A DNA stretch of 64,000 bases from Novosphingobium aquimarinum (GTDB taxonomy: Bacteria; Pseudomonadota; Alphaproteobacteria; Sphingomonadales; Sphingomonadaceae): contig NZ_WRPO01000001.1 in the NCBI RefSeq assembly GCF_009746585.1, forward strand, positions 310,001 through 374,000, read 5' to 3'. How positions within the stretch are numbered: position 1 is the first letter of the stretch; every line of letters begins with the position of its first letter. Both the position numbers and the translations under genes were made by a program. The notes beneath the pieces are model-generated. The model ran no database searches and was not told where the DNA came from. It saw only the letters and a program-made list of their open reading frames with translations. This document shows, in pieces, positions 53,045 through 63,735 of the stretch.

Positions 53045-53949
53045 CAATGGTCCCTCTCCACGATATATCGCGCCAGCGCGCGCAGTACGTCCGCCTCGCT
53101 GCCGTGGCTCGCGAGGTGCGATACAGCCTGCTCGACCAGCATTTTTGCCTGATCGCGCGCGCGGTCCGGACCCAGCAGCGATACGAAGGTCGCCTTGCCC
53201 GCCACGGCGTCCTTGCCGACCGCCTTGCCTGCTACCGAGGCATCGCCTTCGTGATCGATGAGATCGTCCGCGATCTGGAATGCGAGGCCGATATCGCGCG
53301 CATAGCCGCGCAAGTGCGTGCGGCCCTCTAAGGGCACGTGCCCCAGGATCGCGCCCATCTCGATCGCCCCGCCGAGCAAGGCACCGGTCTTGAGCTGTTG
53401 CAGCCGCGTCACTGTCGGCAAGTCGAACTCGGAATTTTCGGCCACGAGATCCATCATCTGGCCCCCCGCCATGCCGGACAGACCGCTGGCGCCTCCCAAT
53501 GTGCGGACCAGCTCGATGCGCACGAACGGATCCGCGCTGGTTGCGGGATCGGCGAGGACTTCGAAGGCGAAGTCGTGCAGCGCGTCGCCCGCCAGCACGG
53601 CGGTCGCCTCGTCGAACGCGACATGCAGCGTCGGCTTGCCGTGGCGCAGGGCATCGTCGTCCATGCACGGCAGATCGTCGTGGATCAGCGAGTAGACGTG
53701 GATCGCCTCGATCGCCGCGCCGGCGCGCACCGCCGCATTGCGATCGACGCCGTACATCGCGGCTGTCGCGGACAGCAACAAGGGTCGCACGCGCTTGCCG
53801 CCGCCAATGGTCGCATAGCGCATGGCCTCGACCAGCCGGTCGCGGGCATCGTCCGGCACGGGCAGGAGCGCATCGAAAGCGGCATCGATATCGGCCGCAA
53901 TCTGCGCGAGGCTATCCGCCAGTAGCGATTCGATCACCGCCACGGACAT
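53044..53949 (-). CDS. ispA: farnesyl diphosphate synthase (polyprenyl synthetase)
   Basis: A 301-residue short-chain trans-prenyl transferase making geranyl/farnesyl diphosphate for isoprenoids. The first Asp-rich motif is YSLIHDDLPCMDDDALRHGK (about 88), the second FQIADDLIDHEGD (about 222). GGGKRVRPLLL (about 50) and GGQMMDL (about 165) are also present. Three bases separate it from xseB and its stop overlaps coaD, forming xseB-ispA-coaD. Chain length (C10/C15) is assigned by family and the xseB neighbourhood, not measured. Confidence 0.95.
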   Translation of the reverse strand: MSVAVIESLLADSLAQIAADIDAAFDALLPVPDDARDRLVEAMRYATIGGGKRVRPLLLSATAAMYGVDRNAAVRAGAAIEAIHVYSLIHDDLPCMDDDALRHGKPTLHVAFDEATAVLAGDALHDFAFEVLADPATSADPFVRIELVRTLGGASGLSGMAGGQMMDLVAENSEFDLPTVTRLQQLKTGALLGGAIEMGAILGHVPLEGRTHLRGYARDIGLAFQIADDLIDHEGDASVAGKAVGKDAVAGKATFVSLLGPDRARDQAKMLVEQAVSHLASHGSEADVLRALARYIVERDH

Positions 53950-53952
53950 CCC

Positions 53953-54207
53953 TTAGCGTTCGACGGCATCGAAGGGCTGCGTTCCGGCGGGAGCACCGTC
54001 GGCGCCCTGGACGATACGCTCGATTCGCGCCTGGGCGCTGTCGAGCCGCGCCTGGCAATGGCGGCGCAATGCCTCCCCGCGCTCGTACAGCGAAATGGAA
54101 TCGTCGAGCGGCACATCGCCGCTCTCGAGTTTACGAACGACATCCTCGAGTGCGCGCAAGGCGTCCTCGAAGGTCATTTCGGCGATGTCGGCGCTGTCCT
54201 GCGTCAT
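53953..54207 (-). CDS. xseB: exodeoxyribonuclease VII small subunit
   Basis: The 84-residue XseB, the small helical subunit of exonuclease VII (single-strand DNA degradation with XseA). Core: [40 protein letters not shown] and [15 protein letters not shown]. An in-frame TTG 4 codons upstream is possible but ATG 54207 is preferred. The xseB-ispA order is common in proteobacteria. xseA is not in the window. purL is divergent. Confidence 0.95.
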   Translation of the reverse strand: MTQDSADIAEMTFEDALRALEDVVRKLESGDVPLDDSISLYERGEALRRHCQARLDSAQARIERIVQGADGAPAGTQPFDAVER

Positions 54208-54346
54208 ATTGGCGAGCAATGGCGGGGCTGAGCGCGAGGGTCAAGCATGGCGATGCACAGTCTCCGGTTACGGGGCGCCCAAACTGGCACGACACCGCTC
54301 ATCTGAGTCTGGCGTGGGCGCGCCCTGCCCGCTAAGGCGCCGTCCC

Positions 54347-56566
54347 ATGTCCACGATCACGCCTGAAGTCGTCGAAGCCCACGGGCTCAATCCCGAAGAG
54401 TACGAGCGCGTCCTCCATGCGCTAGGCCGCGAGCCGAACCTCGTGGAACTCGGTATTTTCTCGGTGATGTGGTCCGAGCATTGCTCGTACAAGTCGAGCC
54501 GGGTGCATTTGAAGAAGCTGCCGACCGAAGCGCCCTGGGTGATCTGCGGCCCCGGCGAGAACGCCGGCGTAATCGATATTGGCGATGGTCAGGCAGCCAT
54601 CTTCAAGATGGAGAGCCACAACCACCCGAGCTACATCGAGCCCTACCAGGGCGCGGCGACCGGGGTCGGCGGCATCCTGCGCGACGTGTTCACGATGGGC
54701 GCGCGGCCTGTTGCCAACCTGAACGCGCTGCGCTTCGGTCGGCCCGACCATCCCAAGATGAAGCACCTCGTCCAAGGCGTGGTATCGGGTATCGGCGGCT
54801 ACGGGAACTGTGTGGGCGTGCCGACGGTCGGCGGCGAGACCAATTTCCACAAGGCCTACGACGGCAACATTCTCGTCAACGCGATGACGGTCGGCGTCGC
54901 CGATGCGGCCCGCATTTTCTATTCAGCGGCGACGGGCGTGGGCAATCCGATTGTTTACGTCGGCTCCAAGACCGGGCGTGACGGCATCCACGGCGCCACC
55001 ATGGCCAGCGCCGACTTCGACGAGAATTCGGACGAGAAGCGCCCCACTGTGCAGGTCGGTGATCCTTTCACCGAAAAGCTGCTGATCGAGGCCTGCCTCG
55101 AACTGATGGCGACCGACGCCATCGTTGCGATCCAGGACATGGGCGCGGCGGGCCTGACCTCATCCTCAGTCGAAATGGCGAGCAAGGGCGGCGCGGGCAT
55201 TCGGCTCGACATGAATAAGGTGCCGTGCCGCGAAGAGGCTATGACGCCTTACGAAATGATGCTGAGCGAGAGCCAGGAGCGCATGCTCATCGTGCTCGTG
55301 CCCGGCAAGGAGGCGATGGCCGAGGCGATCTTCCGCAAGTGGGAGCTGGATTTCGCAGTGATCGGCGAAGTCACCGACACCGGGCACATGGTGCTCGAAT
55401 TCGACGGCGAAGTGGTGTGCGACATCCCGCTCGCGCCGCTGGCCGACGATGCGCCCGAATACGACCGCCCGCATGTCGACGCCGCCGCCTACCACGAGTG
55501 GGCCGGCGTCCCCGAACTCGGCGCGATTCCCGAGTGCACCGACGTCGCGGCCGATCTACTGCGGATGATGGGCTCCCCCGATCTCGCCTCGCGCAAGTGG
55601 ATCTGGGAGCAGTACGACAGCCAGGTCGGCGCGGACACGCTGCAGAAGCCCGGTGGCGATGCGGCAGTGGTGCGTGTTCATGGCACGCGCAAGGCGCTCG
55701 CGATGAGCACCGACTGCAGCCCGCGCTATTGCTACGCCGATCCGCGCGAGGGCGGCAAGCAGGCCGTCGCCGAGACCTGGCGCAACATCTGCGCGGTGGG
55801 CGCCAAGCCGCTCGCGATCACCAATTGCCTCAACTTCGCCAATCCGCAGCGGCCAGAGATCATGGCGCAGATCGTCGGCTGCCTCACCGGCATGGGCGAA
55901 GCCTGCCGCGCGCTCGACTACCCGATCGTGTCCGGCAACGTCTCGCTTTACAACGAAAGCAAGGCGACCGGCGGCGGTTCGGCGATCCTGCCCACCCCCG
56001 CGATCGGCGGGGTCGGCCTGCTCGACGATCACGAGACGATGGCGACGATCGGCTTCAAGGCGCCCGGCGAAACGATCGTCTTGATTGGCGGCGAATCCGG
56101 CCATCTCGGCCAGTCGCTGTGGCTGCGCGAAATCCATGGCCGCGAGGAAGGCATGCCGCCGCCGGTCGGCCTCGACCTCGAACGGCGCGCGGGCGACCAT
56201 ATCCGCGCGGCCATCGCCTCGGGTTCGCTGAGCGCGGTTCACGATTGCTCCGATGGCGGCCTCGCGGTCGCGCTGGCGGAAATGGCGTTGGCGGGCGGGA
56301 TCGGCTGCAGTGTCGCGATGCCGGCCGCACGCGACGTCGCCGCCGCATTCTGGTTCGGGGAGGACCAGGCGCGCTATGTGGTCACCACGAGCGATGCCGC
56401 CACGGTGATCGCCGAGGCCGAACGGGCCGGCCTCGCGGCGATCGCTCTGGGCGAAACCGGCGGCGAAACCCTCGTATTCCGCAGCAAAGCCGGCGAATCG
56501 CGGATCGAACTCGCGCGCTTGCGGCAGGCACACGAAGCCTTTTTTCGCGACTGGATGGACGCCTGA
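54347..56566 (+). CDS. purL: phosphoribosylformylglycinamidine synthase subunit II
   Basis: A 739-residue small-type PurL, the synthetase of the FGAM step of purine synthesis; it needs PurQ and PurS (not in this window) for ammonia supply. Motifs: [20 protein letters not shown] (about 39), [40 protein letters not shown] (about 111), [36 protein letters not shown] (about 264), and in the second half [19 protein letters not shown] (about 630). The start ATG 54347 lacks an obvious Shine-Dalgarno. Confidence 0.97.
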   Translation: MSTITPEVVEAHGLNPEEYERVLHALGREPNLVELGIFSVMWSEHCSYKSSRVHLKKLPTEAPWVICGPGENAGVIDIGDGQAAIFKMESHNHPSYIEPYQGAATGVGGILRDVFTMGARPVANLNALRFGRPDHPKMKHLVQGVVSGIGGYGNCVGVPTVGGETNFHKAYDGNILVNAMTVGVADAARIFYSAATGVGNPIVYVGSKTGRDGIHGATMASADFDENSDEKRPTVQVGDPFTEKLLIEACLELMATDAIVAIQDMGAAGLTSSSVEMASKGGAGIRLDMNKVPCREEAMTPYEMMLSESQERMLIVLVPGKEAMAEAIFRKWELDFAVIGEVTDTGHMVLEFDGEVVCDIPLAPLADDAPEYDRPHVDAAAYHEWAGVPELGAIPECTDVAADLLRMMGSPDLASRKWIWEQYDSQVGADTLQKPGGDAAVVRVHGTRKALAMSTDCSPRYCYADPREGGKQAVAETWRNICAVGAKPLAITNCLNFANPQRPEIMAQIVGCLTGMGEACRALDYPIVSGNVSLYNESKATGGGSAILPTPAIGGVGLLDDHETMATIGFKAPGETIVLIGGESGHLGQSLWLREIHGREEGMPPPVGLDLERRAGDHIRAAIASGSLSAVHDCSDGGLAVALAEMALAGGIGCSVAMPAARDVAAAFWFGEDQARYVVTTSDAATVIAEAERAGLAAIALGETGGETLVFRSKAGESRIELARLRQAHEAFFRDWMDA

Positions 56567-56662
56567 TTCCAGGCAATCGCCAGCTTCGCGATTTTTGTTG
56601 TCAAACCAGCGGCTTGGGATAGCAATCGCACCTGTGGAATCGTCCACTGGGGTGTCTGAAAC

Positions 56663-57022
56663 ATGAAAAGCTATGGATTTGCCATCGCGCTGGCGACGGC
56701 CGGTTTTGCCGTGCCGGCCCATGCCTCCGATGAAGTTCTCACCATCATCAACCGCACCGGCTACACGATCGCGGAAGTCTATGTCGCTCCGACCGCAAGC
56801 GACGACTGGGAGGAAGACGTTCTTACCGACGACGTCCTCGAAGACGGCGCGCGGACCAATATCGACATGAGCCATTCGGAAGACACGTGCCGCTGGGATG
56901 TGCGCGTCGTCTATGACGATGGCGATGACGCCTACTGGCGCAAGCTCGATTTCTGCGAGATGTCGCGGATCGTTCTCCGCTACAATCAGAAGTCCGGGGA
57001 AACCTGGGCGACTTTCGAATGA
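56663..57022 (+). CDS. small secreted protein with two cysteines
   Basis: A 119-residue exported protein; signal MKSYGFAIALATAGFAVPAH, cleaved near AHA. The mature part is acidic and beta-rich: LTIINRTGYTIAEVYVAPTA, DDWEEDVLTDDVLEDGART, CRWDVRVVYDDGDDAYWRKL, and LDFCEMSRIVLRYN. Two Cys could form a disulphide. This looks like a conserved small periplasmic family of unknown function seen widely in alphaproteobacteria (recalled from similar sequences, unverified). It is a separate unit convergent with serB; a purine-rich stretch precedes the ATG only weakly. Confidence 0.7.
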   Translation: MKSYGFAIALATAGFAVPAHASDEVLTIINRTGYTIAEVYVAPTASDDWEEDVLTDDVLEDGARTNIDMSHSEDTCRWDVRVVYDDGDDAYWRKLDFCEMSRIVLRYNQKSGETWATFE

Positions 57023-57041
57023 GATGAGGCGGTCGAAGGCG

Positions 57042-57926
57042 TCAGCCTTCGACCCAGTCGCGCTCGCGAATTCCGAGCAGGCGTAGCACCGCAGTCAGAT
57101 CGCCGCGATCGATCCAGCCGTTCGCGGCAGCTCGTGCCTTGGGCTTGGCCTTGAACGCGATCCCGTACGTCGCCGCCTCCAGCATCGGGATGTCATTGGC
57201 GCCATCGCCGGTGGCGAGGCTGGTTGCCTGATCGCCGAACGGCTCGAGTTCGGCCAGCAGCGTCGCTTTCTTCACCGCGCTATCGGTGATCGGGCCGACG
57301 AGGCCACCGGTCAGCTTGCCGTCCGCCACTTCGAGCCGATTTCCCACGACATGCTCGAAACCCAGCATCCCGGCGACCGGATCGGCGAAATGGTGAAACC
57401 CGCCGGTTACCAAAACCGTGCGGCAGCCATGCGCGCGCAGCGTCGCGACGAGCGTGCGCGCGCCGTCCATCGGGCGGATCCGATCGGCTAGGCAGTCATC
57501 GATCGCTGTTTCGGCCAAGCCTTCGAGCAGCCCCACGCGCTCGCGCAGCGCCGCCTCGAAATCGAGCTCGCCTTGCATCGCGCGTTCGGTGATGGCGGCG
57601 ATTTGCGGCTTGAGACCGGCGAAATCGGCCAGTTCGTCGATGCACTCCTGCCCGATCATGGTCGAATCCATGTCGGAGATGAACACCGAGGGAACGACGG
57701 GTTCGTCCGGACAGACCAGCCCGTCGGATGGTGCGAAGCAGGAATCGAGAACTTCGCGCAGGGCAAGCGCATCGTCGTCGGGCGAAGCGATTTCCATCGT
57801 CTGTCCGCAGAAATCCAGCATCGCGGCACTGGCAAAGCGAACGCCGCGCTCGGCGGCGGCGGCTTGGGCGGCGGCCATGCGTGTGTTCAGTTGGTCGGGC
57901 TCTGCTATCAGCCGGGCAATGAGCAA
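57042..57926 (-). CDS. serB: phosphoserine phosphatase
   Basis: A 294-residue HAD-superfamily SerB, the last step of serine synthesis. An N-terminal ACT-like region (LLIARLIAEPDQLNTRM onwards) precedes the catalytic core: VFISDMDSTMIGQECIDELA (motif I, DxDST), GFHHFADPVAGMLGFEHVVG with VTGG (motif II), and LATGDGANDIPMLEAATYGI (motif III). I chose a TTG start at 57926: GAGGA lies 7 bases upstream and the protein then begins like other alphaproteobacterial SerB proteins. This places its first codons over the miaA start on the other strand (8-base overlap). Confidence 0.93.
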   Translation of the reverse strand: MLIARLIAEPDQLNTRMAAAQAAAAERGVRFASAAMLDFCGQTMEIASPDDDALALREVLDSCFAPSDGLVCPDEPVVPSVFISDMDSTMIGQECIDELADFAGLKPQIAAITERAMQGELDFEAALRERVGLLEGLAETAIDDCLADRIRPMDGARTLVATLRAHGCRTVLVTGGFHHFADPVAGMLGFEHVVGNRLEVADGKLTGGLVGPITDSAVKKATLLAELEPFGDQATSLATGDGANDIPMLEAATYGIAFKAKPKARAAANGWIDRGDLTAVLRLLGIRERDWVEG

Positions 57927-58902
57927 CGAAGAATCCTCTGGTCTGCTGAAGCCGGTCGCCGCCGGGCGGCCGCCGCTGGCGCTCATCGCAGGGCCGACCG
58001 CGAGCGGCAAGAGCGATTGTGCCGTGCTGCTCGCGCAAGCGCTGCAGCAAAAGGGCCGCGAAGCCGTGATCGTCAATGCCGACAGCGCGCAAGTCTATCG
58101 CGATTTGAGCATTCTGAGCGCGCGCCCGACCGAGGCGGACATGCAAGGTATCGCGCATGTCCTGTTCGGCAGCTGGGATGGCGCCCATGCCTGCTCTGCC
58201 GCCGATTGGGCCGCGGCCGCGCGGCGCGAGATTGCCGCTGCACATACCCGCGATGCGGTGCCAATCCTGGTGGGCGGCACGGGGCTTTATATGCGCACCC
58301 TGCTCGACGGAATTGCCCCTGTCTCCGGGATCGACCCTGCCATTCGCGAAGCGGTGCGGGCCATGCCGGTCACCGAAGCGCACGCCGCGCTGGCGCGCGA
58401 GGATCCGCAGCGCGCGGCCAGGCTGGCTCCCGCCGATACGGCACGCATCACGCGCGCGCTGGAAGTGGTGCGATCGACCGGGCGAACGCTGTCGGACTGG
58501 CAGGATCGGCGCGAAGGCGGGATCGGCGACGCCGTATCGCTGCATCCCCTCATCCTACTGCCCGACCGCGCGCAGCTCTACGCGCGATGCGATGCGCGCT
58601 TCGCGACGATGGTCGATCGCGGTGCCGTTGCGGAAGTCCGCGCTCTGCTCGCGCGCGACCTCGCGCCCGACTTGCCGGTCATGCGCGCCATCGGCGTTCC
58701 CGAAATCGGCGCCTACTTGCGCGACGAGTGCACGCTTGGCGAAGCGAACGCCGCGGCAGCGCAAGCGACCCGAAATTACGCCAAACGGCAATTCACCTGG
58801 TTCCGCCGTCAGCCGCCAGACGACTGGCCGCGAGTCGAGATCACTGATTACAAATTCACTGACCTTCGCGTAATTTTATATCGCACATTTGGCTTGACCT
58901 GA
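57919..58902 (+). CDS. miaA: tRNA dimethylallyltransferase
   Basis: A 327-residue MiaA that adds the isopentenyl group to A37 of UNN-reading tRNAs using DMAPP (an ispA-pathway substrate). Motifs: LALIAGPTASGKSDCAVLLA (P-loop, about 15), VIVNADSAQVYRDLSILSAR (about 48), VPILVGGTGLYMRTLLDGIA (about 114) and QATRNYAKRQFTWFRRQPP (about 284). ATG 57919 starts the family's normal N terminus; its ribosome-binding site lies inside the opposite-strand serB coding region. ilvB follows 190 bases later. Confidence 0.95.
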   Translation: MSNEESSGLLKPVAAGRPPLALIAGPTASGKSDCAVLLAQALQQKGREAVIVNADSAQVYRDLSILSARPTEADMQGIAHVLFGSWDGAHACSAADWAAAARREIAAAHTRDAVPILVGGTGLYMRTLLDGIAPVSGIDPAIREAVRAMPVTEAHAALAREDPQRAARLAPADTARITRALEVVRSTGRTLSDWQDRREGGIGDAVSLHPLILLPDRAQLYARCDARFATMVDRGAVAEVRALLARDLAPDLPVMRAIGVPEIGAYLRDECTLGEANAAAAQATRNYAKRQFTWFRRQPPDDWPRVEITDYKFTDLRVILYRTFGLT

Positions 58903-59092
58903 CATTTATAGATGCCTAGGGGCGATGCTCTACCCGCCCTGGAAGTATATGCGGGAGGAGAGGAGCGGCCCGGCGCGGCATTGTCGTGTCGGGTCTACTC
59001 TATTATGGAGCGCGCGAAGCCTCACCGGCCTTGTCCGCCTCGATCAAATACCGAACGCTAGGGGCTAAAGGCCCGTTACTAAGGAAGAGAAC

Positions 59093-60835
59093 GTGACCGA
59101 AGAGCGCAGCGGCGCAGCCATCCTGGTCGAAAGCCTGGTCAAGCAGGGGGTCGAATTCGTATTCGGCTATCCCGGCGGCGCCGTGCTTCCGATTTACGAT
59201 GCCCTGTTCGACGACGAGCGCATTCGCCACATTCTCGTCCGCCACGAAGCCGGCGCCGCGCATGCCGCCGAAGGCTATGCGCGCTCGACCGGCAAGGCGG
59301 GCGTGGTGCTCGTCACGTCCGGTCCCGGCGCGACCAACGCGATGACGGGCGTTGCCGATGCCTGGATGGATTCGATCCCGCTGGTGATTATCACCGGGCA
59401 AGTCGCGACCGGGCTGATCGGCTCGGACGCGTTCCAGGAAGCCGACACGATCGGCATCTCGCGCCATTGCACCAAGCACAACTACCTCGTGCGCGATCCG
59501 GCCGAACTGGCAGACGTGATCGACGAGGCGTTCCAGATCGCCACCACCGGTCGCCCCGGCCCCGTGCTGATTGACATTCCCAAGGACGTGCAAGTCGCCT
59601 CGGCGCTGCTGCGCGAAGGACCGAGCCGGCGACGCCAGCGTTATGCGCCGCAAGTCAAAGCTGCGAACGAGGCAATCCTCGAAGCGACCGAATTGCTCGC
59701 CAACGCCAAGGCTCCGGTCTTCTACACCGGCGGCGGCGTGATCAATTCCGGCCCGCGCGCCAGCGAACTGCTGCGCAAGCTGCAGGCGCTCACCGGTGCG
59801 CCCGTGACGTCGACGCTGATGGGCCTGGGATCGTTTCCCGCCGACCATCCGGACTGGCTCGGCATGCTCGGCATGCATGGCACCTACGAAGCCAACATGA
59901 CGATGAACGAAGCGGACCTGATGGTGTGCATCGGCGCGCGGTTCGACGATCGCGTGACGGGCCGCCTCGATGCCTTCGCGCCGAATTCGAAGAAGATCCA
60001 CATCGACATCGACCGGTCCTCGATCAACAAGACCGTCGCGGTCGATCTGCCGATCGTGGGCGATTGCGGACACGTGCTGCAGCAGATGATCGAGGCCTGG
60101 GGCACTCGCAAGCCACAGGATCTCGCGCCCTGGAAGCAGCGGATCGAGACATGGCGCGCGCGCAACAGCCTCTCCTATCCGCGTTCGGACATCGAGATCA
60201 TGCCGCAATATGCGGTGCAGCGCTTGTTCGAACTGACGCGGGATCGCGATCCGATCATCTCGACCGAGGTCGGCCAGCACCAGATGTGGGCGGCGCAGTA
60301 TTATCACTTCTTCTCGCCGAACAAGTGGCTGACGTCGGGCGGCCTCGGCACGATGGGTTACGGCCTGCCCGCCGCGATCGGCGCGCAGCTCGGCAATCCG
60401 GATAGCCTTGTCATCGACATCGCTGGCGACGCCTCGATCCAGATGAACATTCAGGAGCTGGGCACCGCCAGCCAGTACCGCTTGCCGGTGAAGATCTTCA
60501 TCCTCAATAACATGTGGATGGGCATGGTCCGCCAGTGGCAGGAGCTAACGTACGAGAGCCGCTATTCGAACTCCTATTCGGACAGCCTGCCCGACTTCGT
60601 GAAGCTGGCCGAGGCCTATGGCTGGGAGGGCATCCGCATCGAGAACGAAGGCCAGCTCGACGACGGCATTCGCGCGATGATGGATTACGATGGTCCGGTC
60701 ATCGTCGACTGCGCGGTTTCGAACAATGCCAACTGCTTCCCGATGATCCCCTCGGGCGCGGCGCATACCGACATGATTCTCCAGGGCGATCACGTTGCGG
60801 GCACCATGGACGACAAGGCCAAGGCGCTCGTCTGA
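59093..60835 (+). CDS. ilvB: acetolactate synthase large subunit
   Basis: A 580-residue ThDP enzyme, the first common step of Val/Leu/Ile synthesis. The N-terminal domain has [20 protein letters not shown] and [20 protein letters not shown] (catalytic Glu). The FAD-binding middle domain has [20 protein letters not shown] and [20 protein letters not shown]. The C-terminal ThDP motif is [20 protein letters not shown] (G-D-G/A...N-N; then [17 protein letters not shown]). The GTG start follows AAGGAAGAGAAC. It is followed by ilvN, ilvC and a REPIN in one direction. Confidence 0.97.
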   Translation: MTEERSGAAILVESLVKQGVEFVFGYPGGAVLPIYDALFDDERIRHILVRHEAGAAHAAEGYARSTGKAGVVLVTSGPGATNAMTGVADAWMDSIPLVIITGQVATGLIGSDAFQEADTIGISRHCTKHNYLVRDPAELADVIDEAFQIATTGRPGPVLIDIPKDVQVASALLREGPSRRRQRYAPQVKAANEAILEATELLANAKAPVFYTGGGVINSGPRASELLRKLQALTGAPVTSTLMGLGSFPADHPDWLGMLGMHGTYEANMTMNEADLMVCIGARFDDRVTGRLDAFAPNSKKIHIDIDRSSINKTVAVDLPIVGDCGHVLQQMIEAWGTRKPQDLAPWKQRIETWRARNSLSYPRSDIEIMPQYAVQRLFELTRDRDPIISTEVGQHQMWAAQYYHFFSPNKWLTSGGLGTMGYGLPAAIGAQLGNPDSLVIDIAGDASIQMNIQELGTASQYRLPVKIFILNNMWMGMVRQWQELTYESRYSNSYSDSLPDFVKLAEAYGWEGIRIENEGQLDDGIRAMMDYDGPVIVDCAVSNNANCFPMIPSGAAHTDMILQGDHVAGTMDDKAKALV

Positions 60836-60869
60836 GCGTTCGGAACCTTTCCCGAGAAAGACCATCGAC

Positions 60870-61385
60870 ATGAAGATCGAACAGCAGGCGCCCGAGCGGC
60901 ATGTCCTGACCGTGACCGTGGACAACGAGGCGGGCATCCTCGCGCGCATCGCGGGCATGTTCACCGCGCGCGGCTACAACATCGACAGCCTGACCGTCGC
61001 CGACATTACCGAGAACCACGCGGTGAGCCGGATCACCATCGTTACCCACGGCCCGCCGGCGGTGATCGACCAGATCCGTCATCAACTCGACCGGCTGGTG
61101 CCGGTGCACAAGGTCGTCGACCTCACCGAGTCCGGTCCTTACGTCGAACGCGAACTGGCGCTGATCAAGGTTTCCGGCACCGGCGAGAAGCGCGTCGAGG
61201 CGCTGCGCGTCGCCGAGATCTTCCGTGCTCGCCCGGTCGATACGACCACCGAAAGCTTCGTGTTCGAGCTGACCGGCATTCCCGACAAGATCGACAGCTT
61301 CGTCGCCCTCATGCGCGAGCTCGGCCTGGTCGAGATCGGGCGCACCGGCGTGGTCGGCATGATCCGGGGCGCGAACGAAGCCTGA
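60870..61385 (+). CDS. ilvN: acetolactate synthase small subunit
   Basis: A 171-residue regulatory subunit with an N-terminal ACT domain (LTVTVDNEAGILARIAGMFT, GYNIDSLTVADI, VSRITIVTHG) and a second ACT-like domain (ERELALIKVSGTGEKRVEAL, ELTGIPDKIDSFVALMRELG). It stimulates IlvB and confers valine feedback. It starts 34 bases after ilvB. A 90-base REPIN-like repeat separates it from ilvC, so the operon continues through a repeat. Confidence 0.96.
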   Translation: MKIEQQAPERHVLTVTVDNEAGILARIAGMFTARGYNIDSLTVADITENHAVSRITIVTHGPPAVIDQIRHQLDRLVPVHKVVDLTESGPYVERELALIKVSGTGEKRVEALRVAEIFRARPVDTTTESFVFELTGIPDKIDSFVALMRELGLVEIGRTGVVGMIRGANEA

Positions 61386-61400
61386 TTTTCACTCACCACC

Positions 61401-62527
<1,127 letters not shown>

Positions 62528-62541
62528 GACTAATAGCTCGC

Positions 62542-62575
62542 GCGAGGCGCGCCGCAATCGGGCGGCGCGCCTCGC
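62542..62575 (+). terminator. strong hairpin after ilvC
   Basis: GCGAGGCGCGCCGC (62542-62555) pairs perfectly over 14 bp with GCGGCGCGCCTCGC (62562-62575), 15 bases after the ilvC stop. The following GGAGTTTC has a weak T-run and also carries the Shine-Dalgarno of the next gene, so it may be a terminator or an attenuator. Confidence 0.6.
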
Positions 62576-62587
62576 GGAGTTTCTCCC

Positions 62588-62998
62588 ATGCGTTTTCGCA
62601 ACCTCGCCATGGTGTCTCTGCTGACGCCGGCCTTTGCTTTGTCCGCCTGCAATCAGTCTCCGTCCGAAACCGCCGAGGACGACTTCGCGAGCCGCATCCA
62701 GGGTTCGCCCCCGGCGATGCAGGTCGACGCGACGCCTGTTCCCGAAGCGCCGATGGAGCCGGGCACCGTCACCGATCCTGCGTCTTCGAGCTGCGGTGCG
62801 CGGCTTGCCAAGGACTTCGTCGGACAGACCGACAGCCCCGATATTCGCGCGAAGATCACCGAAGCTGTTGGCGACAAGGCCCCCGGCGGTATAGAATTCG
62901 TGCAGCCCGGCGGATCGGCGAACGCCAAAGCACGACCCGACCGTCTGCGCGTGATGATCGACTATACGCAGACCGTGCGCGACTTGCGCTGCGGTTGA
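62588..62998 (+). CDS. I78-family inhibitor-like lipoprotein
   Basis: A 136-residue lipoprotein with signal MRFRNLAMVSLLTPAFALSAC (lipobox LSAC, Cys21). A Pro/Ala-rich linker leads to a C-terminal domain that fits peptidase inhibitor family I78: CGARLAKDFVGQ (about 69-80), GIEFVQPGGSANAKARPDRL (about 101-120) and a final CG pair that could bond the first Cys. Members inhibit serine peptidases in the periplasm; the target is unknown. GGAG precedes the ATG. A related gene lies beyond the YceI gene at 63722. Confidence 0.75.
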   Translation: MRFRNLAMVSLLTPAFALSACNQSPSETAEDDFASRIQGSPPAMQVDATPVPEAPMEPGTVTDPASSSCGARLAKDFVGQTDSPDIRAKITEAVGDKAPGGIEFVQPGGSANAKARPDRLRVMIDYTQTVRDLRCG

Positions 62999-63063
62999 CG
63001 GAGGGAACTCGGCAACGCAGCAACGGTCGAAGAAGTAACCGCCAGTAGCAAGGATCTCGAGAT

Positions 63064-63735
63064 ATGCATCGCAATCGCATCGCCACCGCCGCCTGCACAT
63101 TGGCCCTCATCGCCAGCGTCCCCCTGCTCGCCGCGCAGAGCGAACCTGCGGCACCCAGCCAGGCCCCGGGCGCCGCCGAAGTCTCGCGCATCAGCGGCGG
63201 CACGTATCAGGCCGATCCCCAGCACACTCTGGTCGAGTGGAGCGTCGATCACATGGGCTTTTCGCCCTATTTCGGCCTGTTCGGTTCGATCGATGGCACC
63301 TTGCAGCTCGATCCCTCCAACCCCGAGGCCGCCAAGGTCGACGTCACGATCCCGGTCGCCAAAGTGACCACGGCTAGCGAAGGGCTGAACGAGCATCTCC
63401 TCAAGCCGGCCGAAGGCAGCGGCAAGCCCGACTTCTTCGGTGCCAATCCGCAGGACGCGAAGTTCGTATCGACCAAGGTGGAGAAGACCGGCGACGATAC
63501 CGCTCAGATCACCGGCGACCTCACGCTCAATGGCTTTACTCGCCCGGTAACGCTCGATACCCACTTCTACGGCGCGGGCACGATGCGCGGGCAGGAAAAT
63601 GTCGGCTTCGAGGCGACCGCGTCGATTATGCGCAGCGATTTCGGGCTCGGCTTTGCGGTCCCGTTGGTTTCGGACACGGTTGAACTGAAAATCGCCGCGG
63701 CCTTCACCAAGAGCGAGACGAATGCGCAGAAATAG
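63064..63735 (+). CDS. YceI family secreted protein
   Basis: A 223-residue periplasmic lipocalin-fold protein of the YceI family, which binds isoprenoid-like lipids. The signal peptide RIATAACTLALIASVPLLAA is followed by YQADPQHTLVEWSVDHMGFS, YFGLFGSIDGTLQLDP, VDVTIPVAKVTTASEGLNEH, GNLTLNGFTRPVTLDTHFYG (here TGDLTLNGF) and SDFGLGFAVPLVSDTVELKI. The order and length are typical. It lies between two I78-like lipoproteins; its stop overlaps the next gene by 14 bases, so that gene is translationally coupled. Confidence 0.9.
   Translation: MHRNRIATAACTLALIASVPLLAAQSEPAAPSQAPGAAEVSRISGGTYQADPQHTLVEWSVDHMGFSPYFGLFGSIDGTLQLDPSNPEAAKVDVTIPVAKVTTASEGLNEHLLKPAEGSGKPDFFGANPQDAKFVSTKVEKTGDDTAQITGDLTLNGFTRPVTLDTHFYGAGTMRGQENVGFEATASIMRSDFGLGFAVPLVSDTVELKIAAAFTKSETNAQK

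Noticed and set aside
57032..57053. Perfect 9-bp hairpin between the secreted-protein gene and serB as a terminator
   Set aside because: It overlaps the last serB codons and has no T-run on either strand, so it is not listed as a terminator.
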